Positions 25,408 through 34,197 of a DNA stretch of 64,000 nt are shown in pieces (the first letter of the stretch is position 1; every line of letters begins with the position of its first letter). This stretch comes from an uncultured Sunxiuqinia sp. (GTDB taxonomy: Bacteria > Bacteroidota > Bacteroidia > Bacteroidales > Prolixibacteraceae). The notes below the pieces were generated by a model. That model was not told the DNA's origin and did not search any database. It saw only the letters and a program-made list of their open reading frames with translations. The stretch is taken from the NCBI RefSeq assembly GCF_963678245.1, contig NZ_OY782773.1, positions 62,001 to 126,000 on the forward strand. The letters run 5' to 3'. Both the position numbers and the translations under genes were made by a program.

Positions 25408-26433
25408 ATGCTGGCGATTATTGCATATGCAGTTGGTCTATTTCAACTAAATATCTTTGGGCAATTTGTTGTTGTCGGGTTATTAATTGGTTCTATACTT
25501 GCGGCAGTGGTTCATGCTGAAATAATTGCTCACAAAGTTGGAGAACCATTTGGTACCATTATTTTGGCAATTTCAGTCACCGTAATAGAAGTATCTCTAA
25601 TTGTATCATTGATGCTTGCTGGAGGGGACAAGGCCGCTTATTTAGCCAGAGATACTGTTTTTGCTGCGGCAATGATTCTTTTGACAACAATAATTGGGCT
25701 ATGTATCTTAATTGGCAGTTATAAGCATTTTGAACAGGCTTTTGAGAAAAAATCAGTCAATACCGCTTTGGTAAGTTTAGTTGTAATACTTGTTTTATCG
25801 GCAGTCTTACCGAATTTTCTTGGGAATCCGGATAAGGCAGACTTTAGTAATCCTCAGCTCATATTCGTATCAATAATTTGTCTAGTCATCTATGCGACAT
25901 TTATATACATCCAAACTATACGGCACCGAAATTACTTCCTGTCAAACCAAACAATAAATCATGAAAATAGTCAAGAGAAAAAGCCAATCTATTTAAATCT
26001 TGCTTTCTTGCTAATTAGTTTGGTTATCGTTGTTTTATTAGCAAAAACTATTTCTCCTACCATCGAGAAGATTATAATTAATGCAGGGTTGCCACAATCA
26101 TTGCTTGGAATTATCATAGCGTCTGTCATATTATTACCTGAGGCAATTGCAGCAGTAAAAGCTGCTCATAAAAACGATATACAAACAAGTCTGAATTTAT
26201 CTTTAGGATCTGCGTTAGCTGCCATTGGATTAACAATACCAACTGTTGCATTTGTCAGTATAGCTTTTGATATAGATATTGTCTTAGGGCTTGATAATAT
26301 TATGACCTTATTATTAGGTTTATCAGTATTTACCGTAATGCTTTCACTGTCTAAGGGTAGAACAAATATTATTTATAGAGTCATTCTAATCGCCTTGTTT
26401 GCAACTTACATTTTTACAATTATATATCCCTAA
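25408..26433 (+). CDS. CaCA-family cation:proton antiporter (ChaA-like)
   Basis: 341 residues with about 11 membrane spans and the two inverted alpha-repeat motifs of Ca2+/H+ antiporters: GEPFGTIILAISVTVIEVSLIVSLM (acidic Glu in the first repeat) and LLPEAIAAVKAAHKNDIQTSLNLSLGSALA (second repeat). It exports Ca2+ or Na+/K+ in exchange for protons. The reading frame is protein-like for nine codons before the ATG (NLPKWSIVV, as expected for the family N-terminus). These codons are preceded directly by TAA, so the original start appears lost and translation may begin at the internal ATG. Confidence 0.85.
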   Translation: MLAIIAYAVGLFQLNIFGQFVVVGLLIGSILAAVVHAEIIAHKVGEPFGTIILAISVTVIEVSLIVSLMLAGGDKAAYLARDTVFAAAMILLTTIIGLCILIGSYKHFEQAFEKKSVNTALVSLVVILVLSAVLPNFLGNPDKADFSNPQLIFVSIICLVIYATFIYIQTIRHRNYFLSNQTINHENSQEKKPIYLNLAFLLISLVIVVLLAKTISPTIEKIIINAGLPQSLLGIIIASVILLPEAIAAVKAAHKNDIQTSLNLSLGSALAAIGLTIPTVAFVSIAFDIDIVLGLDNIMTLLLGLSVFTVMLSLSKGRTNIIYRVILIALFATYIFTIIYP

Positions 26434-26439
26434 ATTGAG

Positions 26440-26600
26440 AAAGGCCTCTACCTAATCGACTAGCATGCCCCGTCAGCAAATATTAGCAGGGAGAGGCTTC
26501 TAGACCAAGACCATTCAGCGTAGGCGAGCCTCGGTCCTTCCTTTTTCTATCGCTCGGTAGCATACCGGGTGGTTCAATAAGTCATCGAAAACAAAACCAC
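26440..26600 (-). mobile_element. Possible group II intron 3' remnant, second copy
   Basis: The minus strand reads TCGATGACTTATTGAACCACCCGGTATGC, parallel to CGATGATTTAATGAACCGCC near 9585, then a GC-rich hairpin region. No maturase frame remains. Tentative. Confidence 0.35.
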
Positions 26601-26601
26601 T

Positions 26602-26730
26602 GCCTGCTCAAATAATTTGTACTGCAAAAATCATTAACTTGCGCAATGAAAAATGAACCAATGATCGAATCGTTATTCGCGATATTTTCCGCAGATTGAA
26701 ATAAGCAGAAAGATTGATCAGGTATCGGGA
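26602..26730. repeat. Dispersed repeat, copy B (partner at 1763-1890)
   Basis: Aligns over about 128 bp with copy A, including ATTAACTTG-GCAA-GAAAAA and GGTATC-GGAT. It directly abuts the possible intron remnant, suggesting both derive from one mobile element. Confidence 0.55.
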
Positions 26731-26826
26731 TTAAAACTGAAAAAAATAACAACCATAGTTGTTGCTCAATCGTTTTATGTTTTTTAAACAGAATACCGAG
26801 ATATAAATTATTAATAGAGATTATAG

Positions 26827-29046
26827 ATGAAATTAAAATTTTTGACATTCTTTTTCGTAGTATTAAATGGTTCGTTATTTGCGCAGAAACTCACGGGAAT
26901 AGTGTCTGACAAATACCAAAAATCAATTCAGGGAGTCAGTATTTTAAATAAAACTACTAGTCAACATACTCATTCAGACGAACATGGTCAATTTGTTTTT
27001 GAGAACATATCTATTGGAGATTCTTTGCAGTTCTTTCATATAAGTTATAAAAGTAAACTGATGGTGGTAAGGGATTTAAAACATACCTTAAATGTTGTTT
27101 TATATACTAATGCAATAAATCTAAATGAAGTAGCGATTTCACCAAAGATTAATGCACTTCATTTATTGACAGATATTGATATACAGACAAATCCTGTAAA
27201 TTCGTCGCAAGAAGTATTGAGAAAAGTACCCGGTTTATTTATTGGGCAACATGCAGGTGGTGGCAAATCGGAACAAATGTTTTTACGTGGTTTTGATATA
27301 GACCATGGTACAGACATTCATGTCACGGTCGATGGACTTCCTATAAATATGGTGTCGCATGCGCATGGGCAGGGATATGCTGATTTACATTTTGTAATAC
27401 CAGAAACCATTGAAAAAATTGATTTTGGGAAAGGTCCTTACTATGAAAACAAAGGAAACTTTAACACAGCAGGATATGTCAATTTTATGACGAAAAGAAG
27501 ACTGGAAAATAGTTCAATAAAATTGGAAACTGGTCAGTTTGATACCTACCGTTTATTAGGGATGTTTAATTTACTTGAAAACAACAATCAAAATGCCTAT
27601 GTGGCGACCGAATTCTTGGCGACTGACGGCCCGTTTGAAAGCCCTCAAAATTTCAACAGAATAAATCTCTTTGGAAAATATACTGGAATTATTTCCAATA
27701 CCGACAGAGTCGGAGTTACCGCATCGCATTTTGCTAGCAAATGGGATGCTTCAGGACAAATCCCACAACGTGCAGTAGATCGCGGCAAAATATCCCGATT
27801 TGGAGCTATTGATGACACTGAAGGGGGGAACACTTCCAGAACGAATCTATTAATTAACTATGATAAGGATATCGACGAAAAATCATCTCTAAGAAGTTCT
27901 GTTTACTTAAGTCAATACAATTTTGAACTTTATTCCAACTTTACGTTTTTTTTAGAGGATCCTATCAATGGAGACCAAATAAGGCAAAAGGAAAATCGAA
28001 CCATTTACGGGTTTACTAGCGAATACAAAAAGATATTTTCTTCCAATAAATTAAATGGAAGTTGGCGTACAGGCATTAGTCTCCGTAACGACAATAGTAT
28101 TGATAATGAACTATCGCATACCCTTAACCGCTCCGAAACCCTTGAGCAAATTCAATTAGGTAATATTAATGAAACCAATTTGGGAGCTTATTTTGGAACA
28201 ACTATAAACATTGCCAAATGGACATTTAACCCTTCGGTTCGATTAGATTATTTCGATTTTCAGTACAACGACGCATTGCTTTCAGGATACAAAACACAAG
28301 CAGAGTCTCAGTCCATTATTAGTCCGAAATTCAATATTCTATATACGCAATCACAGGAACTTCAGCTGTATCTAAAGGCGGGGAAAGGATTTCATTCGAA
28401 CGATACCCGAGTCGTTGTGGTTGAACAAGGCAATAAAACACTGCCATCAGCATATGGTTTCGATGTTGGGTTTATTTGGAAACCTACACCGAAAATGTTG
28501 CTCAATATGGCTTATTGGTATTTATATCTTGAACAAGAATTTGTGTATGTTGGTGATGCAGGTATAGTTGAGCCTAGTGGAAAAACAAGACGTCAAGGCA
28601 TTGATTTGAGCTATCGCTATCAACCTTTGCCTTGGTTGTTTTGGAACTTGGATGCCAATTATACCTATGCTCGATCTTCTGCAGAACCTAAGGGACAGGA
28701 TTACATTCCTTTAGCAACTGAATTTACGCTTGTTAGCGGGATCAATGTTACCCACAAGTCTGGTTTGTATGGCGGCTTAAATATTCGCTATTTAGGTGAC
28801 CGTCCTGCAAATGAAGACAACTCTATTATAGCAAAAGGATATACCGTTGCAGATTTGAATATGGGATACAAATGGAAAAAAATAAGCCTTGGTATTCAAA
28901 TTCAGAACCTATTAGATACAGATTGGAATGAAACCCAATTTGCGACAGAATCTAGATTGCAAAACGAAATTATACCTGTGGAAGAAATACATTTTACTCC
29001 AGGGACACCTTTTTTTATTAAGACAATGATTGCGTATGATTTTTAA
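26827..29046 (+). CDS. TonB-dependent outer-membrane receptor
   Basis: 739 residues: signal peptide (MKLKFLTFFFVVLNGSLFAQ), carboxypeptidase-regulatory-like domain (KLTGIVSDKYQKSIQGVSIL), plug with QEVLRKVPGLFIGQHAGGG, then a barrel ending in KTMIAYDF. A conspicuous histidine-rich plug loop, NMVSHAHGQGYADLHF, is shared by a widespread receptor group and hints at a metal or metal-complex ligand. That ligand assignment is inference. No STN domain, SusD or regulator is adjacent. It follows the cation antiporter gene but is separated from it by about 390 bp of relic DNA. Confidence 0.9.
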   Translation: MKLKFLTFFFVVLNGSLFAQKLTGIVSDKYQKSIQGVSILNKTTSQHTHSDEHGQFVFENISIGDSLQFFHISYKSKLMVVRDLKHTLNVVLYTNAINLNEVAISPKINALHLLTDIDIQTNPVNSSQEVLRKVPGLFIGQHAGGGKSEQMFLRGFDIDHGTDIHVTVDGLPINMVSHAHGQGYADLHFVIPETIEKIDFGKGPYYENKGNFNTAGYVNFMTKRRLENSSIKLETGQFDTYRLLGMFNLLENNNQNAYVATEFLATDGPFESPQNFNRINLFGKYTGIISNTDRVGVTASHFASKWDASGQIPQRAVDRGKISRFGAIDDTEGGNTSRTNLLINYDKDIDEKSSLRSSVYLSQYNFELYSNFTFFLEDPINGDQIRQKENRTIYGFTSEYKKIFSSNKLNGSWRTGISLRNDNSIDNELSHTLNRSETLEQIQLGNINETNLGAYFGTTINIAKWTFNPSVRLDYFDFQYNDALLSGYKTQAESQSIISPKFNILYTQSQELQLYLKAGKGFHSNDTRVVVVEQGNKTLPSAYGFDVGFIWKPTPKMLLNMAYWYLYLEQEFVYVGDAGIVEPSGKTRRQGIDLSYRYQPLPWLFWNLDANYTYARSSAEPKGQDYIPLATEFTLVSGINVTHKSGLYGGLNIRYLGDRPANEDNSIIAKGYTVADLNMGYKWKKISLGIQIQNLLDTDWNETQFATESRLQNEIIPVEEIHFTPGTPFFIKTMIAYDF

Positions 29047-29365
29047 AAATATTGGCTAATCCTGACCAGCTGCCTTGTACTTATTCAAACAACTTTGTGG
29101 AATGAATTACAAACACAGGACAGCGAACCCCTCGTTTCAGCTTCGCTCAAGCGAGGACCGGCTGGTTACCGAAAGTTGGCTCATAATTTGCACATTTACG
29201 AGCAATGATTTTTTTGGTGAGTTGTCAGGTTCTACTCAACACATTAACTTAAATAGAGGGACACCTGTTTCTTAAAGAAAAGATTGGAATGTGTAAACGA
29301 AAAAACAGGAAATACGGGAAAATGGATTTCAACTAAATTCTTAAATTAAAAAAGTGATTTATCAA
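29047..29365. mobile_element. Possible group II intron RNA fragment, 5' copy
   Basis: No gene is seen. CTGACCAGCTG-CTTGT-C-TATT at about 29061-29085 recurs at about 29948-29972. The following CGAACCCCTCGTTTCAG ... ACCGGCTGGTTACCGAAAG resembles structured intron RNA. Tentative. Confidence 0.35.
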
Positions 29366-29767
29366 ATGGAGTACTTAGGTTCTTGTTTATGTAAAGGAGT
29401 TAAATTTAAAGTTATAGGTGATTTTGACAGTTTTTATTTATGCCATTGCAGATATTGCAGGAAAGATACAGGGTCTGCTCATGCTGCAAATTTGTTTTCT
29501 ACAACAGCTAAATTAGAATGGATAAAAACGGAAACTGAAATTAAAACATTTCAGCCACATAAAAGTAATCATGTGAAAGCCTTTTGTACAAATTGTGGCT
29601 CGGCTCTGCCTAATTTACAAATGGACGGTAAGCTTTTAGTAGTTCCAGCAGGATGTTTGGATACTAAATTGGAAAAACGACCGAATGCACATATTTTTAT
29701 CTCAAATAAAGCAAGTTGGGATGAGTTGTTGGAAGAGATAAATAAATTTGGCCGTTTCCCTGAATAA
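29366..29767 (+). CDS. GFA/CENP-V-family zinc-binding protein
   Basis: 133 residues from ATG 29366 (a GTG four codons earlier is possible). Zinc ligands typical of the glutathione-dependent formaldehyde-activating enzyme fold are present: CLC near the start, CHCRYC at about 29-34, and CTNCGS at about 75-80. Some members bind glutathione adducts, but most bacterial paralogues have no known substrate. It lies between two intron-like fragments, possibly on a small inserted segment. Confidence 0.85.
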   Translation: MEYLGSCLCKGVKFKVIGDFDSFYLCHCRYCRKDTGSAHAANLFSTTAKLEWIKTETEIKTFQPHKSNHVKAFCTNCGSALPNLQMDGKLLVVPAGCLDTKLEKRPNAHIFISNKASWDELLEEINKFGRFPE

Positions 29768-30132
29768 GAAAAACAGAAATAAATTTGTTCTTTTTTTTTT
29801 ATATAAATAGACATCGAGAAACAGCTTAATGAAGATTAATCTTAAAAAACTAAGCCCTATTTTAACGATAGCTGACTCATCAGAATTTGTCGAAAGCTAT
29901 TAGCGGCTGGATCGGCAATCCACAATAAGCCTGTGAAGGTGGAACGGGTGGCAAGTCCTGACCAGCTGTCTTGTGCATTATTGGTGCAAATCTGAAGGAG
30001 CGTGGTTGGCCTTTAAAGTGACTGAGTTGTATGCGGTGAAATTAGAACTGCCTGTCCCGATTTTTCTTCGGGATATAGTTCTTGGGGGCGTAAGCTACCC
30101 GGTTGGAGTAATTAAATAAAAACACATAAGTA
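29768..30132 (+). mobile_element. Possible group II intron RNA fragment, 3' copy
   Basis: No gene is seen. GAGTTGTATGCGGTGAAATTA, then a TCCCGA-TTTTTCT-TCGGGA hairpin, then GTTCTTGGGGGCG, resemble a group II domain V region in sequence and order. AAGCCTGTGAAGGTGGAACGG and the CTGACCAGCTG block resemble domain I pieces. It lacks a maturase. Confidence 0.4.
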
Positions 30133-30786
30133 ATGAGTATAAAAGGAATAATTTTTGATTTTAACGGGACTCTTTTTTTTGATACCAATTTGCATAATCA
30201 AGCGTGGGATATTTTTCTGAAAAAATATCAGCTGACTCTCAGTGATGATGAAAAGAATCACAAAATTCATGGTAAAACTAACGTAGAGATTCTCACAACT
30301 ATTTTCTCAAAAAAATTAAATGCAAAAGATATTGCAAATCTAAGTATTGAAAAGGAAGACATATATCAATCACTTTGTTTGCAGCAAAAAATGGAACTGG
30401 CACCAGGAGCTAAAGACTTCTTGGAATATCTTCTTTCAATAAATATACCATTTACAATAGCCACCGCCTCCGATTTATACAACGTAAATTTTTACTTTAA
30501 ACATTTGAGTTTAGATAGGTACTTTGATTTGTCCAAGGTTATTTACAACAACGGAAAAATAAAAAGCAAACCAGATCCCGAAATATTTCTGAAAGCAATG
30601 GATGTTTTAAGGGTTAAGGCTAACCAAACATTGATTTTTGAAGACTCTGCATCAGGAATTAAGGCGGCAGAGAACTCACGCGCGGCAAAAGTTATCATTG
30701 TTAAATCAATGGATACTGACTATAGTAAATGGGGCCATGAAATTATAAGTTCATTCTCTGAAATAGATAGATCAACATTTGAATAG
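30133..30786 (+). CDS. HAD-family phosphatase/phosphomutase-like hydrolase
   Basis: 217 residues. Motif I is DFNGTLFFD (about 9-17; Asp nucleophile and general acid), with a helical cap as in beta-phosphoglucomutase/YqaB-like enzymes. Motif II is ATASD, motif III lysine is in IKSKPDPEIF, and motif IV is FEDSASG. It likely hydrolyses a sugar phosphate; substrate unknown. It is the last gene of the accessory stretch before core genes. Confidence 0.9.
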   Translation: MSIKGIIFDFNGTLFFDTNLHNQAWDIFLKKYQLTLSDDEKNHKIHGKTNVEILTTIFSKKLNAKDIANLSIEKEDIYQSLCLQQKMELAPGAKDFLEYLLSINIPFTIATASDLYNVNFYFKHLSLDRYFDLSKVIYNNGKIKSKPDPEIFLKAMDVLRVKANQTLIFEDSASGIKAAENSRAAKVIIVKSMDTDYSKWGHEIISSFSEIDRSTFE

Positions 30787-30896
30787 GATTAGCAAATAAA
30801 AAGAAAATGTATAAAATCTAAAATAACCGCTGACAATAGGTTTTTTTCTATCTCTTGCAAATCGGCACTCTTTTACCAACATCCCGTATACGGTAT

Positions 30897-31853
30897 CTAC
30901 TCAAGCTTGGCATTCACCCAGAAGCTATCAATTCTGGATTGATAATTGTCTAAGTTTCGAGCTTTCTTGGCCACTTTATAGGCTTTTCGGCCTTGAATGA
31001 ACGACTGCTGGAAGTAGCTCCAAAACTGGATCATGCGATGAATTACAATACCTTCGTCCGTCCAAACAGACTGATAGTTTTTCAGGATCTCATTGTGAAA
31101 GGTAATTAACTTTTTAAGTTTAGCCTCATCCGAATGAAGCTTGCCTTTTAGTTTGGCGGGTAAAAACGGGTCGTTTAAAATGCCTCGCCCAATCATCCAT
31201 TCGTCTTGATTGGGAATCTGTTGTCTTATTTCGTTCAGATCATCAATGGATTGGATATCGCCATTGTAAACCAATGGACTTTTTGATTGGGCGGCTAATT
31301 TGACAAAAAGTTGGCGATTGGCAGAACCTTTGTATAGCTGTTTTGCCGTGCGCGGATGAAAAATCAGCTTTTCGAAGGGATAGGCCTGCAAAAGTTCAAC
31401 CCGATTAATAATTGTGCTTTCGTCAGTTAAGCCTGCCCGGAATTTCACCGATACCTTGAAATCATATTCAGCAAAAAGGCAATCCAATACTCGTTTAAGT
31501 TGGTCGGAATTGTCCAACAGAGCAGTTCCGCGGCCACGTTTAGTTGCCATGGGATAGGGACATCCCAGGTTTAAGTTGATTTTTGTATAATCCATTTGCT
31601 TGAGTTCGTCGGCTAACACTTTGAGTTCGCCAACATGGGCACAAAGTATTTGAGGAACTGCGGGCACACTTTCATTATTCTCGGGCAGCACATCACGGTA
31701 TTGACTGTTTCTTATTTTTTGTCCCGGCCCAATGGCAATATATGGGATGTAGTATTCATCAATGGAACCGAAAATTTCGTGATAACAGCGGCGATAAACA
31801 AAATCGGTGAATCCCTGTAACGGAGCTAAGTAGAAAGAATCCTGTTCGGACAT
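30897..31853 (-). CDS. dus: tRNA-dihydrouridine synthase
   Basis: 318 residues, FMN-dependent TIM barrel. It has the N-terminal LAPLQGFTD substrate/FMN motif, the catalytic cysteine in LNLGCPYP (about residue 98), KFRAG and HPRTAKQLYKG phosphate-contact motifs and the YNGDIQS strand. It reduces uridine to dihydrouridine in tRNA loops. It resembles DusC-like short members. A TAnnTTTG element lies upstream; it is transcribed divergently from the DUF4271-hemD pair. Confidence 0.92.
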   Translation of the reverse strand: MSEQDSFYLAPLQGFTDFVYRRCYHEIFGSIDEYYIPYIAIGPGQKIRNSQYRDVLPENNESVPAVPQILCAHVGELKVLADELKQMDYTKINLNLGCPYPMATKRGRGTALLDNSDQLKRVLDCLFAEYDFKVSVKFRAGLTDESTIINRVELLQAYPFEKLIFHPRTAKQLYKGSANRQLFVKLAAQSKSPLVYNGDIQSIDDLNEIRQQIPNQDEWMIGRGILNDPFLPAKLKGKLHSDEAKLKKLITFHNEILKNYQSVWTDEGIVIHRMIQFWSYFQQSFIQGRKAYKVAKKARNLDNYQSRIDSFWVNAKLE

Positions 31854-31878
31854 AGGTTGTTTATAACTAATTTAAATA

Positions 31879-31886
31879 CAAAGGTA
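31879..31886 (-). promoter_or_regulatory. -7 element for dus
   Basis: TACCTTTG on the minus strand, 26 bp before the dus start codon. Confidence 0.55.
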
Positions 31887-31917
31887 ACAAGCCAGTTAAT
31901 TTAACCTTGGAAATCCT

Positions 31918-31925
31918 TATTTTTG
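31918..31925 (+). promoter_or_regulatory. -7 element for the DUF4271-hemD operon
   Basis: TATTTTTG fits TAnnTTTG. It overlaps a possible TTG start at 31923, so translation more likely begins at the ATG at 31950. Confidence 0.55.
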
Positions 31926-31949
31926 TGTGAAATTTTACAACTGCCCGGA

Positions 31950-32924
31950 ATGTTACAACGCACGCAACAAAACGATAAAATATTGAAACAGTTTAACCAG
32001 ACAGTTGGTGCAAATACGATTAACACAACTAGTGCGTTGATAGAGCAACCGCCTATTGAAACTGTAGATTCAACAACCTTGAAAATTTCTGGCATTAGCG
32101 CTCCATCCAATGCAGCGGTTAACCAAAATTCTCAATCTGTCAGCCCAAAACTTCCACGGAACAATAGTCGCAAGTTGGATTCAGTTCAACCAATCCAATC
32201 GGGAAAAGTTAAGGTTTTTACAGAGAGGGACTCGAAACCCGGCATCGTTTTACCTGAAAAGTCTTTTGAGCGTGAACGACCAGATTGGTTGATAGGTATT
32301 TTTATCTTGATTTTTGTTTTACTGGCCACCGTGCGGTTGTTTTTTAATAAATACCTGAACCAGCTGTTTCATGCCATCATCAATTATCCGACTTCGGCAC
32401 GCTTGTTTCGGGAACGAACACTTAGTCTGACACATGCATCTTTTCGACTTGATTTGATTTTCTACTTTACATTTGGTGTTTTTATTTACCAGTTTTTCGA
32501 TTTATTTCACGTGTCTTTCAATCAATCAAGCTTTCTCACTTATTTAATTATTTTGGGGCTGGTTATTGGCTATTATATTTTGAAACGAGTGGCTTATTCT
32601 CTTGCTGGGATTGTTGCTGGAAGTACTACTGAAACAGCTGAATTTCTGTATAATATGCATTTGCACAACCGTGTTTTAGGATTATTTCTTGTTCCGGTAA
32701 CACTTGTCATCGCATTTGGTGCTTTACAAAATCCACGGTTGATGGTATATGCAGGACTTTTTGTGGTGGCTTTTTTTTACTTGTTGCTCTTAATTCGTGG
32801 GGCAAAAATATTAATGACAAAACATTTTTCTATTTTTTATTTGATTTTGTACCTTTGTACCCTTGAAATTTTACCGTTGATTTTTATCTATAACATGGTA
32901 TTGGTTAAAAACGGGATTAAATAA
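31950..32924 (+). CDS. DUF4271 integral membrane protein
   Basis: 324 residues. A long polar N-terminal part (about 110 residues, rich in S, N, Q and T) precedes about six membrane segments (LIGIFILIFVLLATVRLFF; LIFYFTFGVFIYQFF; LTYLIILGLVIGYYIL; FLVPVTLVIAFGAL; YAGLFVVAFFYLLLLI; IFYLILYLCTLEILPLIFIYNMVL). This family is Bacteroidota-specific and usually lies directly before uroporphyrinogen-III synthase, as here. Its role is unknown. The start at 31950 is chosen because the promoter overlaps earlier start codons. Confidence 0.85.
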   Translation: MLQRTQQNDKILKQFNQTVGANTINTTSALIEQPPIETVDSTTLKISGISAPSNAAVNQNSQSVSPKLPRNNSRKLDSVQPIQSGKVKVFTERDSKPGIVLPEKSFERERPDWLIGIFILIFVLLATVRLFFNKYLNQLFHAIINYPTSARLFRERTLSLTHASFRLDLIFYFTFGVFIYQFFDLFHVSFNQSSFLTYLIILGLVIGYYILKRVAYSLAGIVAGSTTETAEFLYNMHLHNRVLGLFLVPVTLVIAFGALQNPRLMVYAGLFVVAFFYLLLLIRGAKILMTKHFSIFYLILYLCTLEILPLIFIYNMVLVKNGIK

Positions 32925-32941
32925 TTTAAAAGTTTTACAAC

Positions 32942-33691
32942 TTGAAAATCAAGAAAATATTAGTTTCGCAGCCAAAGCCTGAATCTGCAAAATCACCATA
33001 TTTTGACTTGGCTGAAAAAACGAACGTACAGGTCGACTTCAGACCATTTATTCAGGTGGAAGCAGTTTCGTCAAAAGAATTTCGTCAAACAAGAATTCAG
33101 ATTCTTGATCATTCAGCTGTGATTTTTACAAGTCGCACTGCTATCGATCATTTTTTTAGAATTTGCGAGGAAACAAGGGTTACTGTACCCGACTCCATGA
33201 AATACTTCTGCATTTCAGAAGCTACTGCTTACTATCTGCAAAAGTACATCGTCTACAGAAAACGTAAAATCTTTTACGGAAATGGTCGTTTCGACGACTT
33301 GATGGAGGTTATGAAAAAACACAAGGGAGAGAAATTTCTGGTTCCTCTTTCTCATATTCACAAACAAGAAATTCCGGAATTACTTGATAAAGGTGGATAC
33401 GACTATACGAAAGCAATTTTGTACAAGACAATTACAAGTAATTTGTCTGATTTGAAAGATGTTAATTATGACATCTTGGTTTTCTTTAGTCCCTCGGGAA
33501 TCAAGTCGCTGATTCAGAATTTCCCCGATTTTGAGCAAAACACCACGATGATTGCTTCATTTGGACCAACAACTGCAAAAGCGGTGCAGGAGGCTGGTTT
33601 GCGTTTGGATATTCAAGCGCCAACAGCACAGGCACCTTCTATGACTATGGCTTTAGAGCAGTTTATTAAAAAACATAACAAGTCGAAGTAG
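32942..33691 (+). CDS. hemD: Uroporphyrinogen-III synthase
   Basis: 249 residues with the two-lobed HemD fold: KKILVSQPKPESAKSPYF at the N-terminus, FTSRTAIDHFF, SEATAYYL, and a C-terminal DILVFFSPSGIKSL...ASFGPTTAKAVQEAGL. It closes the tetrapyrrole ring with inversion of ring D for haem or sirohaem synthesis. The start is a TTG, 17 bp after the DUF4271 stop. A terminator follows. Confidence 0.9.
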   Translation: MKIKKILVSQPKPESAKSPYFDLAEKTNVQVDFRPFIQVEAVSSKEFRQTRIQILDHSAVIFTSRTAIDHFFRICEETRVTVPDSMKYFCISEATAYYLQKYIVYRKRKIFYGNGRFDDLMEVMKKHKGEKFLVPLSHIHKQEIPELLDKGGYDYTKAILYKTITSNLSDLKDVNYDILVFFSPSGIKSLIQNFPDFEQNTTMIASFGPTTAKAVQEAGLRLDIQAPTAQAPSMTMALEQFIKKHNKSK

Positions 33692-33715
33692 AAAATACTC
33701 AACATATTCAATAAG

Positions 33716-33744
33716 AAAAAGGGGAAGATGTTTCCCCTTTTTTT
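33716..33744 (+). terminator. Intrinsic terminator after hemD
   Basis: Stem AAAAAGGGGAA/TTCCCCTTTTT with a short loop and a T run, 24 bp past the hemD stop and before rnpA. Confidence 0.85.
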
Positions 33745-33764
33745 ATTGTATTTTCGATATCAGA

Positions 33765-34145
33765 ATGAACAACCTCAAGTTGACAAAAAAAGAACGGCTA
33801 TGCAGTACCAAACTGATAGGGAAACTCTTTGATTTAGGAGAGTCGTTTTTCTGCTTTCCATTGAAAGTTGTTTACCTTGAAACATCGCTTTGGGAAAATC
33901 ACCCGGCGCAGGTTGGTTTTACGGTTTCAAAAAGGAATTTTAAGCACGCCGTTCAACGGAACTTATTGAAACGTCGGATGCGTGAAGCTTATCGATTGAA
34001 TAAGCCCGGTTTTTATGGAGTAATTCCTTCAGACAAACAAGTAGCTTTAATGTTTATTTACACCGCAAGGGAAGAGAAAGATTACCAGCTAATTGAGAAA
34101 AGCATGCAAAAGGCACTCGGGAAATTAGGTGAGCTTTTGCAATAA
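33765..34145 (+). CDS. rnpA: Ribonuclease P protein component
   Basis: 126 residues. It carries the RNR box (AVQRNLLKRRMREAYRLNK) that binds the catalytic RNA and an N-terminal FTVSKRNFKHA segment. It supports 5' maturation of tRNAs. It is not beside rpmH or dnaA as in many bacteria; Bacteroidota often place it next to hemD. A short gap to the convergent aroF/CM gene holds a terminator. Confidence 0.95.
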   Translation: MNNLKLTKKERLCSTKLIGKLFDLGESFFCFPLKVVYLETSLWENHPAQVGFTVSKRNFKHAVQRNLLKRRMREAYRLNKPGFYGVIPSDKQVALMFIYTAREEKDYQLIEKSMQKALGKLGELLQ

Positions 34146-34172
34146 AAAAGGGACTGCCAGTGGCAATCCCTT
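34142..34172 (-). terminator. Intrinsic terminator of the tyrA-aroF/CM operon
   Basis: Stem AAGGGA-TTGCCA/CTGGCAG-TCCCTT read leftward, followed by TTTTTTATT. It overlaps the end of rnpA on the other strand. Confidence 0.8.
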
Positions 34173-34197
34173 CGATATGGTAGTCAATAATTTCAGT

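Noticed and set aside
26582..26848. Leftward frame over repeat copy B
   Set aside because: The frame is not conserved in copy A, so it is unlikely to be coding.
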